From Bacteroidales bacterium (GTDB taxonomy: Bacteria; Bacteroidota; Bacteroidia; Bacteroidales; VadinHA17): 6,818 nucleotides of DNA. The DNA lies in contig PMEC01000133.1 in NCBI GenBank assembly GCA_003155705.1, positions 1-6,818 on the forward strand, written 5' to 3'. The notes under the pieces are model-generated. The model did not search any database, was not told where the DNA came from, and saw only the letters and a program-made list of their open reading frames with translations. The first letter of the stretch is position 1. Each line of letters starts with the position of its first letter. The position numbers were made by a program, and so were the translations under genes. This document shows, piece after piece, positions 6,303 through 6,818 of the stretch.

Positions 6303-6330
6303 ACGCCCGACGCCTCACGCCTCACACCTT
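6303..6330. repeat. Degenerate 7-bp tandem array overlapping the NrfD stop codon
   Basis: There are four units: ACGCCCG, ACGCCTC, ACGCCTC, ACACCTT. The last base is also the final base of the TGA stop of the NrfD gene. On the coding strand the units read as an RGGC-type core (AGGT in the unit next to the stop) every 7 bases directly after the stop. Confidence 0.8.
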
Positions 6331-6818
6331 CAATACAGCCATCGGCTTACCTGTCCTGCATACACAATTATAAAACGCAGCATCAGGCTGCCAAAGATTA
6401 CCAGGACCGCCGGAACAATTGCCGGTATATGAAATTTACCTAACTCCATAAACTCAAGAAGAGCAGGAATCAACATTCCAAGAATAACAACAAATATCCA
6501 AAATGACATAGTATATGGTCCTCCCAGAAACATATTTACAGCATCTATCTGGACCTGTGTGCTGGCAAGAAAACCCATGAACATATGTATAATAAGAAAT
6601 AGCTCAATCCCGATTAGAACAAGGTCTATCCTGGCAAACTGCTTTCGTTCAGCCTTATCTTTTGATATTATCAATGTGGTAGCTGCTCCGGCAGAAAGAC
6701 CTGAGGCCAGGAACAATGGTCCCAGAATTGATGTATTCCAGAGAGGACGGGCATTGAATGCTGATAAAAGGATACCTGTATATATTCCAAGAATAATTCC
6801 ATAAATAAGCATTATCCA
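6330..6818 (-). CDS. nrfD: NrfD/PsrC-family membrane subunit, C-terminal part (cut by window edge)
   Basis: The frame is open to the right edge (two more codons, Ile and Trp, lie upstream of the first visible Met), so the gene begins outside the window; NrfD proteins are usually 300-400 aa and about 160 are visible. Numbering from that Met, hydrophobic segments lie at about 1-18, 28-49, 61-82, 102-121 and 128-151. YTGILLSAFNARPLWNTS at 11-28 is the typical NrfD signature, followed by GLSAGAATTL, and LRFIIVYAGQ at 145-154 is the conserved last segment. NrfD-type subunits exchange electrons with the quinone pool and partner iron-sulfur and molybdopterin subunits in polysulfide, thiosulfate or nitrite reductases. 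With two sulfur transporters downstream, a polysulfide- or thiosulfate-type role is more likely than nitrite; the symbol here names the family only. The catalytic partners would be outside the window. Confidence 0.88.
   Translation of the reverse strand, partial: WIMLIYGIILGIYTGILLSAFNARPLWNTSILGPLFLASGLSAGAATTLIISKDKAERKQFARIDLVLIGIELFLIIHMFMGFLASTQVQIDAVNMFLGGPYTMSFWIFVVILGMLIPALLEFMELGKFHIPAIVPAVLVIFGSLMLRFIIVYAGQVSRWLY

Noticed and set aside
4918..6330. Repeat arrays as CRISPR
   Set aside because: Units are 7-9 bp and directly tandem, with no spacers and no cas genes in the window.

Overview
The window looks like a stretch of a Bacteroidota-type genome (Bacteroidia or a relative such as Ignavibacteria). 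This is inferred from several things. It is A+T-rich. Its starts mostly lack a Shine-Dalgarno sequence. It carries a Bacteroidota-style M1 peptidase and paired half-size YeeE/YedE proteins. All four exported proteins have a glutamine just after the likely signal-peptide cleavage site. Every supported gene lies on the minus strand, so transcription runs from right to left. Two genes are cut by the window edges.

Right half (6818 down to 4258) is a sulfur module. In transcription order it holds the C-terminal part of an NrfD/PsrC-type membrane quinone-interacting subunit, a 173-aa YeeE/YedE protein with a GRGCTSG motif, a 196-aa YeeE/YedE protein with a GYCPGTSFCG motif, and an exported rhodanese-fold protein. 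The rhodanese has serine at the catalytic-cysteine position, and its only cysteine is its last residue (…SGGC). A reasonable reading is periplasmic polysulfide or thiosulfate chemistry coupled to membrane passage of a sulfur species. The substrate and direction cannot be read from the sequence.

The three gaps inside this module are the most unusual part. Each contains two adjacent arrays of short degenerate tandem repeats. The period is 7 bp in the first gap, 8 bp in the second and 9 bp in the third. In each gap one array abuts or overlaps by one base the stop codon of the preceding gene and, read on the coding strand, carries a GGC-type core (RGGC).

A 171-bp A+T-rich gap (4087-4257) with a perfect 11-bp inverted repeat separates this module from the left half. 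The left half (4086 down to 1) is a probable second operon: a small secreted protein of unknown function, a secreted M1 zinc aminopeptidase-family protein, a six-helix membrane protein starting 11 bp after it, and the N-terminal part of a secreted M28-type peptidase with a PA domain. This group suggests extracytoplasmic peptide trimming. No RNA genes, CRISPR arrays, insertion sequences or tRNAs were seen, and no gene-free stretch exceeds 300 bp.
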